From Marthasterias glacialis (lineage: Eukaryota > Echinodermata > Asteroidea > Forcipulatida > Asteriidae), in contig OU452227.1 of NCBI GenBank assembly GCA_911728455.2, positions 12,867,110 to 12,931,109 of the forward strand: a DNA stretch of 64,000 nucleotides. The letters are read 5' to 3'. Every line of letters begins with the position of its first letter. Position 1 is the first letter of the stretch. The position numbers and the translations under genes were made by a program. Shown in pieces: positions 56,801-64,000 of this stretch. The notes under the pieces are model-generated. The model saw only the letters and a list, made by a program, of their open reading frames with translations. It searched no databases and was not told the DNA's origin.

Positions 56801-57903
56801 GATTTGAATCAGTATGCATTATTAATATTGCAAAAAGGGAACTTGACAAAAATGGTGTCAACGTGATAAACATCTATCCATCCACCATTGCATAGTTAAC
56901 TTCTAAGCTTAAAACCTAGAGAATATCATAAAGTATGGTTCAGGTTTATGTGTGGAAAGGGAACAGCACAGAAAAGGAAACCCAAGTAATCCATTAAGAA
57001 GAAGCTGAAAACCTAGCCCAATCCTGTAGGGCTTGTCCAAGTGTGGATTCTAACCTCACTCAATTGATTGTGAAACAAACCCTAGCCCAATCCTGTAGGG
57101 CTTGTCCAAGTGTGGATTCTAACCTCACTCAATAGATTGTGAAACTGAAACCCTAGTCCAATCCTTTAGGTCTTGTCCAAGTGTGGATTCTAACCCCACT
57201 CAATAGATTGTGAAACTGAAACCCTAGCCCAATCCTTTAGGTCTTGTCCAAGTGTGGATTCTAACCCCACTCAATAGATTGTGAAACTAAAACCCTAGCC
57301 TAATCCTTTAGGGCAAGACCAAGTTGGGATTTTAACCTCACTCAATAGATTGTGAGACAAACTTAGCCCAATCCTTTAGGTCTTGTCCAAGTGTGGATTC
57401 TAACCTCACTCAATAGATTGTGAAACTGAAACCCTAGCCCAATTTTTTAGGTCTTGTCCAAGTGTGGATTCTAACCTCACTCAATAGATTGTGAAAGTCT
57501 TGGCTCACATGCATTTTCAGGAACCATGGGTTCCCATTTACACTGCTACACTGTTACACTGTGACTTGCATAGTTTGTAGAGATGTCAGTTAAATTTCCT
57601 AAATCCACAAAAAGTATTCCCAACTAAAAAAAACCAAGTAATTTCTCTCTGCAATATTTACAAAGACACTGGCCAATGTAGAAAAACGTTTTGTTACGGT
57701 TAATTTAAAAAATCAAGATGTGGTTTTGTTGATGACAATGTTTGACTTTCCAGATGGAGCTCGCTGAACGAGCAGATGCTTTGAGAGATGAGGCAGAAGA
57801 GTTGACAACAAAACCAGCACCTGAAGAGCTTGATACTCTACTGCAAGAAAAACAGGCGACAGAGCCTGGACTTCAAGAAACAACTGGCAGCCAGGCTAGG
57901 TGA
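44302..57903 (+). CDS. HELQ: HELQ (HEL308) DNA repair helicase, whole gene (16 coding exons)
   Basis: Sixteen exons join in frame to ~1302 residues. HELQ is a nuclear 3'-5' superfamily 2 helicase/annealase acting at stalled forks and double-strand breaks with RPA and RAD51. Visible motifs: Q-motif WQ (516-517), Walker A PTSGGKT (537-543), DELH box (640-643), SAT (674-676), motif [12 protein letters not shown], motif [13 protein letters not shown] (~854-865), motif [12 protein letters not shown] (887-896), then winged-helix and ratchet regions and a helix-hairpin-helix near 1199-1235 (EVPGVKQGRAKQL). The N-terminal ~510 residues are low-complexity except a DSF block at 213-232. Human HELQ is 1101 residues; the excess is N-terminal. 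The start at 44302 ([18 protein letters not shown]) is chosen because its distance to the basic block fits the human N-terminus; 44281 is an in-frame alternative. No key residue is missing. Confidence 0.97.
45152..46163 (+). CDS. HELQ: HELQ coding exon 2 (long N-terminal exon)
   Basis: 1012 nt, acceptor TCTGAACAG, donor CTATG/GTAAAG. It encodes residues 178-514. It contains [20 protein letters not shown], comparable to the DSF block of human HELQ, and ends with [13 protein letters not shown] and GIEKLYG, the strongly conserved lead-in to the helicase core. The middle is low-complexity. Confidence 0.95.
46325..46975 (+). mobile_element. SINE with internal ~200-bp duplication (HELQ intron 2)
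   Basis: A B-box-like GGGTTCGAGTCC, then ACACTTGTGTCCTTAAGCAA and TCCTTCGGATGGGATGTAAA. The block from AAGCCGTAGGTCCC through GGGGTTCGCCCCGGTGTT to CACCTTGTAAACC occurs twice (46465-46600 and 46676-46812). It ends in a GCGCTATATAAAAACTGCG tail and a TTATTA microsatellite. Same family as 5488 and 51554. Confidence 0.8.
47076..47254 (+). CDS. HELQ: HELQ coding exon 3 (Walker A)
   Basis: 179 nt, acceptor CTGAACAG, donor GAGAAG/GTACTA. It encodes residues 515-574: [13 protein letters not shown], then [18 protein letters not shown] with catalytic K542, then [13 protein letters not shown] (motif Ia). Confidence 0.97.
47753..48073. mobile_element. piggyBac-like MITE, copy D (truncated, HELQ intron 3)
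   Basis: It starts GCAAGTTAATGCCGGAAGAG and ends CCCGGCGGAGAGTGGTTAA. It is shorter than copies B and C and its left TTAA is lost. Confidence 0.65.
48144..48344 (+). CDS. HELQ: HELQ coding exon 4
   Basis: 201 nt, phase 0, acceptor GTGTTTCAG, donor GATGAG/GTGAGA. It encodes residues 575-641: [33 protein letters not shown] (TIEK motif) and LGLVVVDE, the DE of motif II. Confidence 0.97.
48709..48987 (+). CDS. HELQ: HELQ coding exon 5 (DELH, SAT)
   Basis: 279 nt, acceptor GTTTCCAG, donor CCCA/GTGAGT. It encodes residues 642-734: [15 protein letters not shown] completes [14 protein letters not shown] is motif III, and [12 protein letters not shown] follows. Confidence 0.97.
49041..49240. repeat. 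two-copy ~118-bp tandem repeat (HELQ intron 5)
   Basis: Two units share CTACTGTCTGACCATT, ATCCACTGTG/GTCCACTGTG, TTTTGAATGATAGAT and GGTGAATGCATAT. They may be a tandemly repeated MITE fragment. Confidence 0.75.
49545..49690 (+). CDS. HELQ: HELQ coding exon 6
   Basis: 146 nt, acceptor GTGTTTCAG, donor CCGAA/GTAAGA. It encodes residues 735-782: [18 protein letters not shown] and [20 protein letters not shown] (motif IV, start of RecA2). Confidence 0.97.
50465..50716 (+). CDS. HELQ: HELQ coding exon 7 (motif V)
   Basis: 252 nt, acceptor ATCAAAAG (a weak pyrimidine tract lies upstream), donor AAGAG/GTGAGT. It encodes residues 783-867: [20 protein letters not shown], then [20 protein letters not shown]. 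The acceptor is fixed by phase: one base completes the split Lys codon. Confidence 0.95.
50845..51020 (+). mobile_element. second tRNA-derived SINE family (HELQ intron 7)
   Basis: An A-box-like GCGTGGTTAGTGTGTAAAGC and B-box-like CTGGTTCGATTCCCGG at tRNA spacing, followed by GGGTTTTTCTCCGAGCC and TCTGGTTTTCCTCCC, a block reminiscent of conserved regions in many animal SINEs. The body differs from the 46325 family. Confidence 0.65.
51323..51464 (+). CDS. HELQ: HELQ coding exon 8 (motif VI)
   Basis: 142 nt, acceptor TGCATGCAG, donor CAACAG/GTATGA. It encodes residues 867-914: [34 protein letters not shown] (arginine fingers R891, R894) and [11 protein letters not shown]. Confidence 0.97.
51554..51850 (+). 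mobile_element. SINE (HELQ intron 8)
   Basis: Same family as 46325: GGGTCGAGTCCTGGTC, ACACTTGTGTCCTTAAGCAA, GGGGTTTGCCCCGGTGTTTC, GCACCTTGTAAACCATTACA, then a tail with AAGCGCCTTGAGTACC and GTGCGCTATATAAGACTCCG. Confidence 0.8.
51994..52098 (+). CDS. HELQ: HELQ coding exon 9
   Basis: 105 nt, phase 0, acceptor TTCTTGCAG, donor CTCAAG/GTAAAA. It encodes residues 915-949: [16 protein letters not shown] and [13 protein letters not shown], in the winged-helix region. Confidence 0.96.
52300..52560 (+). mobile_element. non-LTR retrotransposon reverse-transcriptase tail (HELQ intron 9)
   Basis: Broken frames read [18 protein letters not shown], then [18 protein letters not shown] and [10 protein letters not shown]. 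This is the familiar C-terminal pattern of L2/CR1-like LINE reverse transcriptases (APAYLQELI..., SFRxxxPxLWNSLP..., FKxxLK). A TGA and a frameshift interrupt it, so it is dead. Confidence 0.75.
52642..52864 (+). CDS. HELQ: HELQ coding exon 10
   Basis: 223 nt, acceptor TTGAACAG, donor CAAAG/GTGACC. It encodes residues 950-1023: [19 protein letters not shown] and [15 protein letters not shown]. The antisense open frame over this exon is a shadow. Confidence 0.96.
52968..53232. repeat. HELQ: tandem triplication across HELQ intron 10/exon 11 acceptor
   Basis: Three units start TGACCTGAAA at 52968, 53067 and 53157. Unit 3 contains the true acceptor and exon start (CCCCACAG/GATCCATTGA). Unit 1 keeps a matching acceptor (CCACACAG/GATCTATTGT) and the following CATTGACATTTGTACCTC. 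Unit 2 lost the AG. Unit 1 read as an exon hits a stop after about 25 codons. Confidence 0.85.
53187..53347 (+). CDS. HELQ: HELQ coding exon 11
   Basis: 161 nt, acceptor CCCCACAG, donor CGCCTG/GTATGT. It encodes residues 1024-1077: [20 protein letters not shown], then [20 protein letters not shown], matching the conserved [12 protein letters not shown] block of HELQ. Confidence 0.96.
53348..54472 (+). other. HELQ: HELQ intron 11, nothing recognised
   Basis: AT-rich, 1.1 kb, with a short ACAA microsatellite near 54112-54132. No repeat family or coding sequence recognised. Confidence 0.6.
54473..54571 (+). CDS. HELQ: HELQ coding exon 12
   Basis: 99 nt, phase 0, acceptor TAATTTCAG, donor AAGAAA/GTAAGT. 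It encodes residues 1078-1110: [20 protein letters not shown] and [13 protein letters not shown]. Confidence 0.95.
54975..55210 (-). mobile_element. SINE (HELQ intron 12, minus orientation)
   Basis: The minus strand shows a degenerate tRNA-like head (GGTCACGAGATCTAGTGCAC, then GTGGGTTCAAACACCC) and a CTCTTGAGCAAGAGGCTTAA block, matching 35925 and 61790. Two further degenerate tRNA-like segments (GGATTTGAACTCCTGACC, GGGATTTGAACCCATAACC) lie at 54680-54800. Confidence 0.65.
55260..55439 (+). CDS. HELQ: HELQ coding exon 13
   Basis: 180 nt, acceptor ATCTCCAG, donor TGTGAA/GTAGGT. It encodes residues 1111-1170: [20 protein letters not shown] and [20 protein letters not shown], the conserved ratchet-domain MPRG block. 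Confidence 0.97.
55580..55690. repeat. dispersed repeat fragment (HELQ intron 13)
   Basis: A TTTATTTATTTATTTGG microsatellite followed by GCTTAGCCAGGGTAGCCCCA and TCTCCGTGGGGGCCCT, a pattern that looks like part of a dispersed element. Family not identified. Confidence 0.45.
56032..56145 (+). CDS. HELQ: HELQ coding exon 14
   Basis: 114 nt, phase 0, acceptor TCCTTGCAG, donor AAACAG/GTCAGT. It encodes residues 1171-1208: [20 protein letters not shown] and [14 protein letters not shown], start of the helix-hairpin-helix. Confidence 0.97.
56508..56642 (+). CDS. HELQ: HELQ coding exon 15 (HhH)
   Basis: 135 nt, phase 0, acceptor TTGTACAG, donor GCTAAG/GTAAAC. It encodes residues 1209-1253: [20 protein letters not shown] and [17 protein letters not shown]. 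Confidence 0.97.
57013..57496. repeat. 71-bp minisatellite, seven units (HELQ intron 15)
   Basis: Units start CCTAGCCCAATCCTNTAGGN near 57013, 57081, 57152, 57223, 57294, 57363 and 57433, each with CTTGTCCAAGTGTGGATTCT and CACTCAATAGATTGTGAAAC. The fifth and sixth are the most diverged. Expected to vary in length between individuals. Confidence 0.92.
57754..57903 (+). CDS. HELQ: HELQ coding exon 16 (C-terminus)
   Basis: 150 nt, acceptor CTTTCCAG, stop TGA at 57901-57903. It encodes residues 1254-1302: [20 protein letters not shown], then an acidic, low-conservation tail ending GSQAR. An AATAAA at 57905-57910 is too close to the stop to act alone as the usual poly(A) signal. Confidence 0.93.
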   Translation: MELAERADALRDEAEELTTKPAPEELDTLLQEKQATEPGLQETTGSQAR

Positions 57904-58813
57904 TAATAAATCATTGGCTTTGTTGAACATTGGGCTGTTCGCTATCTTTCAGTGCCAACTGAAATACTTAATACGGACGGTTCACAAGACAGTGAGCCCT
58001 CTACAGTTTAACCCGAAGAGGCAGTTTTCCTAAGAAGCAGTCGACTAAAAACAAGCACACTCTCAACTCGACATCGCTCGAGCAGTTTTAAAGGGTTTAC
58101 ATGAATGTGAAAAAAATTTACTCAAGGTTTTGATCTGTTTTCTACATTGATCATCAGCAGGGTGTTGGCCTAAAATTTGCTGTTAAAATGGCCTTCTAAA
58201 ATACACGCTTGTACATTGCAAATGGAAGACAAAGCTGGGTGTCCTAAAGATGTCCAGGTACCCCTCTGGATGTGAGTCATCAGTCCATGAAACGAGTCAA
58301 ACAATTCCCTTTATTTTATTTCCTTATTAATTCAATCAGTGGTTTGAGCACGTTTGGTCCCTGGGACTGGGCTAAAATCAGCTGGCGTTTATGGATTGTT
58401 TATTGATTTTATTGTCTTCAAAGTCATCAAACTCTCCTTTCAAAAGCAAACAGTCCTTATCCAAGTATAATATTTGTTCTGACCAAGTATCCTTCAAGTT
58501 TGGATAAGATAGAATGCACATATCAAGGGTAAATGAAGCTGTTTTGAAGAAGAAAATGAAGCTGTTTTGAAGAAGAAAAAACAAAAAAATACTGAGCGTA
58601 GAAATATCTTGCTGAGCAAAAACAGGTTACCAGCCAAAATACCATGCTTTGTATATTTTGTTGTGACTGGTTCCCTTGCAATCGTACCCCTTTGTGAAAT
58701 CAAGCACAGTATAGGCAGTGGTTTACATGTAGCTATTGGAAGCAACAAGCTAGCCAGCAGGACCACTTGGAGAGAATTAGCAACCAGCAAGCAAACAGCT
58801 TTAAAGAATAGCA

Positions 58814-58819
58814 AATAAA
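58814..58819 (+). terminator. candidate HELQ poly(A) signal
   Basis: AATAAA 0.9 kb past the stop. Plausible by position only. Confidence 0.25.
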
Positions 58820-59104
58820 TCTCACAACTGGTCGATTTGTTTGTGGGGAAAAAAAACGAGAAATCGTGAACGAATCGTTTTCATTTGCTGGTGAATGAGA
58901 CTATTGATCTGGAAACTGACATCTGCACCTTGGAGTGAAAGCTTATTCGGCTATACCGTTCCCAAATACTAAGAATGAGTGGTGTGACAGTGCAGTAGCA
59001 AGTCAGTACCATCTGTGGTAACTGGAACAACAGCAAAACCTTTAGACTCTTATAGATTAGAAGGCCTACCCTAATGCCAGTCATCAATCGTTTGGCTGTG
59101 CAGT

Positions 59105-59330
59105 AGACTTTCATCATGCGCCCACCATCTTTGTCATGTTCCCTGCAATGTCGACAACAAACTCTTGACTTGAATTACAACACCAAGGTGTCATGTTCCC
59201 TGGCTGTAATGTCAACAAGAAATACTGATTTGAATTACACCAACAAGGGGCCAGACTGCTTTACCATTCCTGCCTCGGTTTCATATTATTGGTTTTAATC
59301 AGAACAATAAGCTGCCTTGTGATTAAGGAG
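59105..59330. mobile_element. diverged MITE related to 2285-2502
   Basis: Shares CCACCATCTTTGTCATGTTC (2285 copy: CCACCATCTTGGTCATGTTC), GCCAGACTG, CATTCCTGCCTCGGTTT and TTTTAATCAGA-like blocks in the same order, with an internal duplication of TGTCATGTTCCCTG. Ends are decayed. Confidence 0.55.
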
Positions 59331-60125
59331 TAATTCCAAACCAGACAAAACCAGGGAAGGATTTTTGGTTGTTAGCATGAGATCAAATCTTTATCATTGC
59401 TTCATCAAAACACCAAATTCATATTTTGCATTTAGTTTCTGTAAGTGTGGATGAACTGAAGTATGTACAGGAAAAGAAAAAAAAAAGTAAATTGATTTCA
59501 GAAAGGTAGACGAGAAATGTTACTTGTTTATAACCGATGAAGAAATCTGTAATTACAACCAAAGATGAACTGTTTACAAGACCCTGTAAGAATCACACAA
59601 TTGAGGATTATTTATTGTCCACGCATGTCGTTGAAGAACCGTAAAAATATACAAAATGTCCTAGATGTGGCTGTATTTATTGTACATGGCAGTATATAAT
59701 AGACGAATTAGCCGAGTGGCTGGCATTCAAATAAGCAATGAAATTGGTCAACTAGAGACAGATTGATTAGTGCAATGCCGATCTGTTATAATGGCCCATA
59801 TATGGGTGCTTAAAAGTAAACTCATCTGTGGTTTCGGTTGTAAACATGGTAAAAGTTTGGGGAGGCAAGGGGAAAACCTTTACTGCTCCAAAAACCTGGA
59901 TAATCATGGAATGACAGAAAATGATAATCATTGAGTGACTGGTGTCTATGTATTGTTTCAATGTGGTATTTTGGGGTCTTTGTTTGTATTTACTTATTTC
60001 AAACTAATGAAATGTGTTTATTTATTGCTCTGACATTCTGTCAGGTTGGATGTTATATACTTATTAGTAAATATTAAAGAAGTAAATGATTACTGATATG
60101 TTTTAATTGATTGGGTATTTGTGTT

Positions 60126-60470
60126 TGTATTGTCTTGGTTTGGGTTGGGGTTTGGGTTCGAGTGACAGTTTGGGTTAGGGTTAACATTGGGGTTTGAGTT
60201 GGGGAAGGCTTAGGGTTAGATTTAGGGATGAAGTTTGAAGGCAGCGTTTGAGCGAGGGTTTGGGTTAGGGTAAGGGTAAAGATTAGTGTCAGGGTTTGAG
60301 TTTGAGTCGGGCAAGGCTAAGGGTAACAGTAAGGTTTGAAGTTTAGAGTCGGCAGTTCAAGTGACGGTTTGGGTTAGGGTAAGGGTTTTAGTAAGGGAAG
60401 GCTAAGGGATAGAGTAAGGGTTTGGGGTTAAATTTTGGTTTTAGTTATGGTTAGATTAAAGGTTCCTTTT
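60126..60470 (+). repeat. degenerate telomere-like G-rich array
   Basis: Irregular mix of TTAGGG, TTTGGG, GTAAGGG and GTTTGGGTTAGGGTAAGGG-type units over ~340 bp. Echinoderms and most deuterostomes use TTAGGG telomeres, so this resembles an old interstitial telomeric array, or a G-rich simple repeat that converged on it. Confidence 0.65.
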
Positions 60471-61551
60471 TAAATTGGGGCATTAATAGAACTACCAAGT
60501 AGGGTGAGGGGCAAAGTCAATCACGGTTCCTACAGTCAAGAGTCTGAAATTACCTATCAAGTGTGAACTTAACACAACGGAGTCACAAACCCAAGGTATT
60601 CATTTAAATATTCCATAACCTTAAACACTGGATCAATTTCTCTTCTTAGTTCATCAAGTGTGAACCCACACAGTAGATAAAAAGCCGAAAACACAAAACA
60701 GGACTTGAACCCAAGACCTATTAGTTAAAACTCAAGAGCTGTAATCATTATTGAACAAGTTGGATACATTCCAATAGACCTTATGCAGTGGTGTCATCGT
60801 GCCACCATCTTAGAGTAAAAACCATGATGAAACAACGAAAGCGCACATCTTTGTACGCGCAGCACACAGGATGGGTCAATGAGTAACCTTCTTTTGACCT
60901 CTAGCCGAGGGCGGCCAACTCGAACGACGTCATGCGCATAAAGTTGGTACAAAATCAACACAAATCAAAACAAGTCAACTTATATTGTTTCAATTCTTTA
61001 TTCAAAGTGAATCTCCGGTGACACACAAAATGCCATCCTCTTTTATTGGAAAATAACATATCAACTTTTTAGTTACTATTTACAATAAATACAACCATTG
61101 CAAATGCAATTATTCCCCTAACTAAAGTTACTACTGAGATCCATGGTTAAAGAGTAAGCTATTTAAATAGAAAGAAAGATAGAGAAGTATTCTCAAACAT
61201 AGCAGTTTTGCAATAACAAAGTCAAGAGTGTGAAATAAAAATAGCCAAATATTTACTATAACCTTCAGTTTGACCTCACACACATTCTAAAACAATAAAG
61301 AGAAAGTTAAAACAACCCTTTTGAACCCCAACTTGTTTCCTGAAATACATCATGAAAATAACTTGTCGCACTATCATCACACCATGATAGTGAAGGTTTG
61401 GGTCAAGACAGAAAAAGGTTAGAGAATTATTTCTGATGGGTTGAAAAAATGTATCTTTCTTTTCCTTTTTTCGTTTTTATTAAAACAGAAAGTTAATATT
61501 CTCAGAATGATAAATGAAGTTTTGTTGAGGAACCAAGACTTATGCAATAGT

Positions 61552-61570
61552 GGGGGGGGGGGGGGGGGGG
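61552..61570 (+). repeat. 19-G homopolymer
   Basis: Uninterrupted G run in the HELQ 3' flank; length likely variable or uncertain in assembly. Confidence 0.9.
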
Positions 61571-61789
61571 CTCAACCAAAGGTTCCTCCTGTATTGTACA
61601 AACTTTCATTTGATAAAGGAGACATTAGAAGAGTTAGACCTTATAACATAATATTTCTGGGGTGCCCATTTTATCAAAGAGACTTACACTAATAACACTG
61701 CTATTCCTAAAGGACCTAAGAGATCCTAAAACATCCCTAACTACCTTGAAATATGCAGCACTGCCAGCCAAATAGGCGCACAGGCTGCT

Positions 61790-61975
61790 AATCATTCACA
61801 TCAACAATATCTACCTTCGCAGCTGGCTATTTGCCCCTGGGTGATAAGAAGCGAATATCAATAAAGTGTCTTGCCGAAGGACACGTGTCATAACCAAGAT
61901 TCGAACCCACACTCTGATGACTCTGCCATTACAGTCCGATGCGTTAGACTGCTCGGCGATGACACGCTACAGATT
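61790..61975 (-). mobile_element. tRNA-derived SINE (minus orientation)
   Basis: The minus strand shows ATCGCCGAGCAGTCTAACGC (A-box-like), GTGTGGGTTCGAATCTTGG (B box) and a TGTCCTTCGGCAAGACACTT block. Same family as 35925-36110. Confidence 0.75.
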
Positions 61976-62346
61976 TGAGGCTTTGGAGGGTGAAGATAGA
62001 TGTTGGTTACACCTTATGCCCACGCCATCCATAGATCTCTTTTTTGGAAAGAGGTGGTGCCTCTGCAACCGCTCTTCAAAAGAGGTAAAGGCCTGTCTGA
62101 ATTTGCAGCTATGGCTGTTGCTAAGGGTAGGCATCATAAGCTTCAACGCATGTTGACATGGCGATCAAGCCTCAGCCGCAGTCATGAGTGTGGACACTGC
62201 AATAACACACTGCTTTCCTTTCAAAACAATGATATGTGGAATCAAGAGTCATTATTTCTTTCAAATACAAATTGAGAAAAAAAACACTTGTCACTTTGTT
62301 AAAGACAACTACAACCTTCATTCAATAAATTTTTTTTTAAAAATGA

Positions 62347-62515
62347 ACCCTACAAAACTGCTGAATGCGCCGCAGCACCTTGTAAACCATTACAAGGTGC
62401 TACATAAATGGCTCTAATAATTCAATAGACCTGCCTTAAAAAATAATATAATAAGCGCCTTGAGTACCTAAGGTAAATATGTGCGCTATTTAAAACTCCG
62501 GTATTATTATTTTTT
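62347..62515 (+). mobile_element. SINE 3' fragment
   Basis: CTGAATGCGCCGCAGCACC, TTGTAAACCATTACAAGGTG, AAGCGCCTTGAGTACC and GTGCGCTATTTAAAACTCCG match the tail of the SINE at 51554-51850. The head is missing. Confidence 0.75.
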
Positions 62516-62690
62516 TTAAAACAACAGTTTGTGAAAAAGCAATTATCTAATAAAACCTCATCTGATGTGGACTTAACACAAAACAAAACTAGAAGAAGAT
62601 TGTGACATCACACTAGAAGATGAGCAGGTGACAGAGCCTAAATCAAACAAAACAACCCGTCAGCAAAGTTTCGCTTGACATAACCGAGCA

Positions 62691-62803
62691 CAACTTCATG
62701 GCTCGTCTTTCTGCAGAATTCTGTGTATGCGGCGCCCTGTAAAGCACATGAATCTATGGGGCTGTAAGCGCAGAATTCCACGGTAAGCAGAGCCATGAAA
62801 TTG
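62691..62803. mobile_element. 113-bp palindromic MITE, copy 2
   Basis: The left end CAACTTCATGGCTCGTC is mirrored by GAGCCATGAAATTG. Interior CTGTAAAGCACATG and GAATTCCACGGTAAGCAGAG match 24604-24734. A further end-like fragment (TAATTTCATAGAGCTGC) is at 63899. Confidence 0.7.
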
Positions 62804-63545
62804 GGCCCTGGTTACTGGTTAAAACCTGCTCAATGCCAACTCTTTGTAACTGGTGCCCAACCTTTTTTCTCTAAGCAGTTTTTTCCTACTTATCAGCTCT
62901 TTGAAAGTGGGCCCTGAACCCCCCCCCCCCAAATCCAATCTTGATAATCTTATTTATTCATTGGGTCAAAGTTCATGACCCAAAAGCCTTAAGAGGGTTG
63001 AAACCTAACACTAATTCCCATTTCATTTCATAATTTCTACATACTGACTTCACTACTTAACATACACCATTAAACCCTGTATTTTGAAAACAAATCTGTA
63101 CTGAGTTGTAAATAACTTATTCTACTCATCCATGTGTCAAACTGCACTCCATGTAACTCAATACCATCGATGAAAAAAACAAACCAATGGACCACAATGG
63201 TTAATTGGAAAAGAACCATCAATCCAATTGTTGTGTTTTGAAGAAATACATCAAAACCTTAGAGAGATATTGCACCGATAACGCTAATACTTGGGAGGGA
63301 GAAAAAAAATGAAGTTTGTAAAAGTTAGTGTAAGTTTTAGGGGAATTTTTTTTAGAATGTGATATAGTATACTCTTCATATAACACAATCAAACATGATT
63401 ATTGATATCGGATTATGATAAATCTTATAATCTGAATGTTATAGCAGGGATTTGTTTTTGTCTGTTTACACCACAATTTTGCAAGGCACAAAATGGATAA
63501 ATACATGTATTTGTACATTATTGGATCGACACAAACACCACTGTA

Positions 63546-63705
63546 AAGCCCGGTTCATACTTCACGCGAATGCGTCACAAATTCGCGACTAACAATTCGC
63601 ACCAGTTAAAATGTGCTCTACTTTTTGCAGAATTCGCTGCGAATGTAGGAGAGTGACGTCAAATTTGCTTCGCGTTCGCATGCGTGTGAAGTATGAACCA
63701 GGCTT
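63546..63705. mobile_element. Harbinger-like MITE, copy 2 (intact ends)
   Basis: The left AGCCCGGTTCATACTTCACG is mirrored by the right GTGTGAAGTATGAACCAGGCT. TAA lies directly outside each end (63544-63546 and 63705-63707 by the tightest reading), fitting the 3-bp TWA target of PIF/Harbinger elements. No coding capacity. Confidence 0.75.
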
Positions 63706-64000
63706 AAATCTACCCCAACCCACCAATATTGTGTACTGTAAAAAACAGTATATTTTAGAAAGATACGGCACTGTCAAATTTACAGAATATTGTCTTTGGA
63801 AAATGTTGCATCTCTCATAATAGGATGATACATTATTACTAAGCTGAGGTTGGATATTCATAGTACATGTACAATCGAGAACAAATCCAACCAAGGCCTA
63901 ATTTCATAGAGCTGCTAAGCAGTTTTGCTCACCAGAAAGAGGTTACCAGCCAGTTGTATCAAGTCATGTGCACTGTCTGCGAATGGTTCCCCGCTTGTTT

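Larger units (their letters stand above)
57904..64000. other. HELQ 3' flank, gene-free
   Basis: No further coding exon was found. The first ~0.9-2.2 kb is probably HELQ 3' untranslated sequence; AATAAA at 58814-58819 and ATTAAA at 60074-60079 are candidate signals. A 25-bp tandem duplication (ATGAAGCTGTTTTGAAGAAG) lies at 58530-58580. The rest holds MITE and SINE copies, telomere-like repeats and poly-G/poly-C runs (61552, 62920). Confidence 0.6.

Overview
The window is eukaryotic nuclear DNA from a metazoan. Coding sequence is cut into short exons with GT-AG introns, and most of the rest is AT-rich and packed with short DNA transposons, tRNA-derived SINEs and tandem repeats. The SINE and MITE content and the protein similarity fit a marine invertebrate deuterostome, most plausibly an echinoderm. 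That is an inference; no marker fixes the species. There are no bacterial operons, CRISPR arrays, viral genes or toxin genes.

Two complete genes can be built exon by exon and lie head to head. On the minus strand, 41395 down to 21144, is a LUC7-like U1 snRNP splicing factor (LUC7L/LUC7L2 type): nine coding exons, 475 residues, CCCH and C2H2 zinc fingers, a coiled coil and a long RS tail partly built from a 30-bp coding minisatellite. On the plus strand, 44302 to 57903, is HELQ (HEL308-type 3'-5' DNA repair helicase): sixteen coding exons, about 1302 residues, all helicase motifs intact. Both sets of exon phases close exactly. The start codons are 2.9 kb apart. The interval holds a perfect CRE near the LUC7L start, a likely HELQ 5' untranslated exon with ETS-like sites, and a strong 22-bp-arm hairpin.

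At 10446-10592 (+) is the terminal exon of a globin gene resembling neuroglobin/cytoglobin, starting exactly where the conserved G7.0 intron falls in animal globins. I could not find its upstream exons here. Two copies of a ~150-bp repeat flank it. Otherwise 1-21 kb and 58-64 kb look gene-free and hold repeats.

The mobile-DNA layer is unusually informative. It includes a 974-bp foldback element at 39622-40595 with 410-bp arms and perfect 9-bp target duplications (Mutator-like) in LUC7L intron 1; a ~480-bp foldback element at 17929-18411 made of a dozen or more copies of one palindrome; a piggyBac-like MITE family ending in TTAA with four copies; a Harbinger-like MITE; a degenerate hammerhead-bearing Penelope-type remnant; LINE tails; SINEs with tRNA-like heads; a 71-bp minisatellite in HELQ intron 15; degenerate telomere-like repeats at 60.1-60.5 kb; and a tandem triplication spanning the HELQ intron 10/exon 11 splice acceptor. 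I found no clear undescribed multi-gene system. The most novel candidates are the foldback elements and the repeated splice junction.
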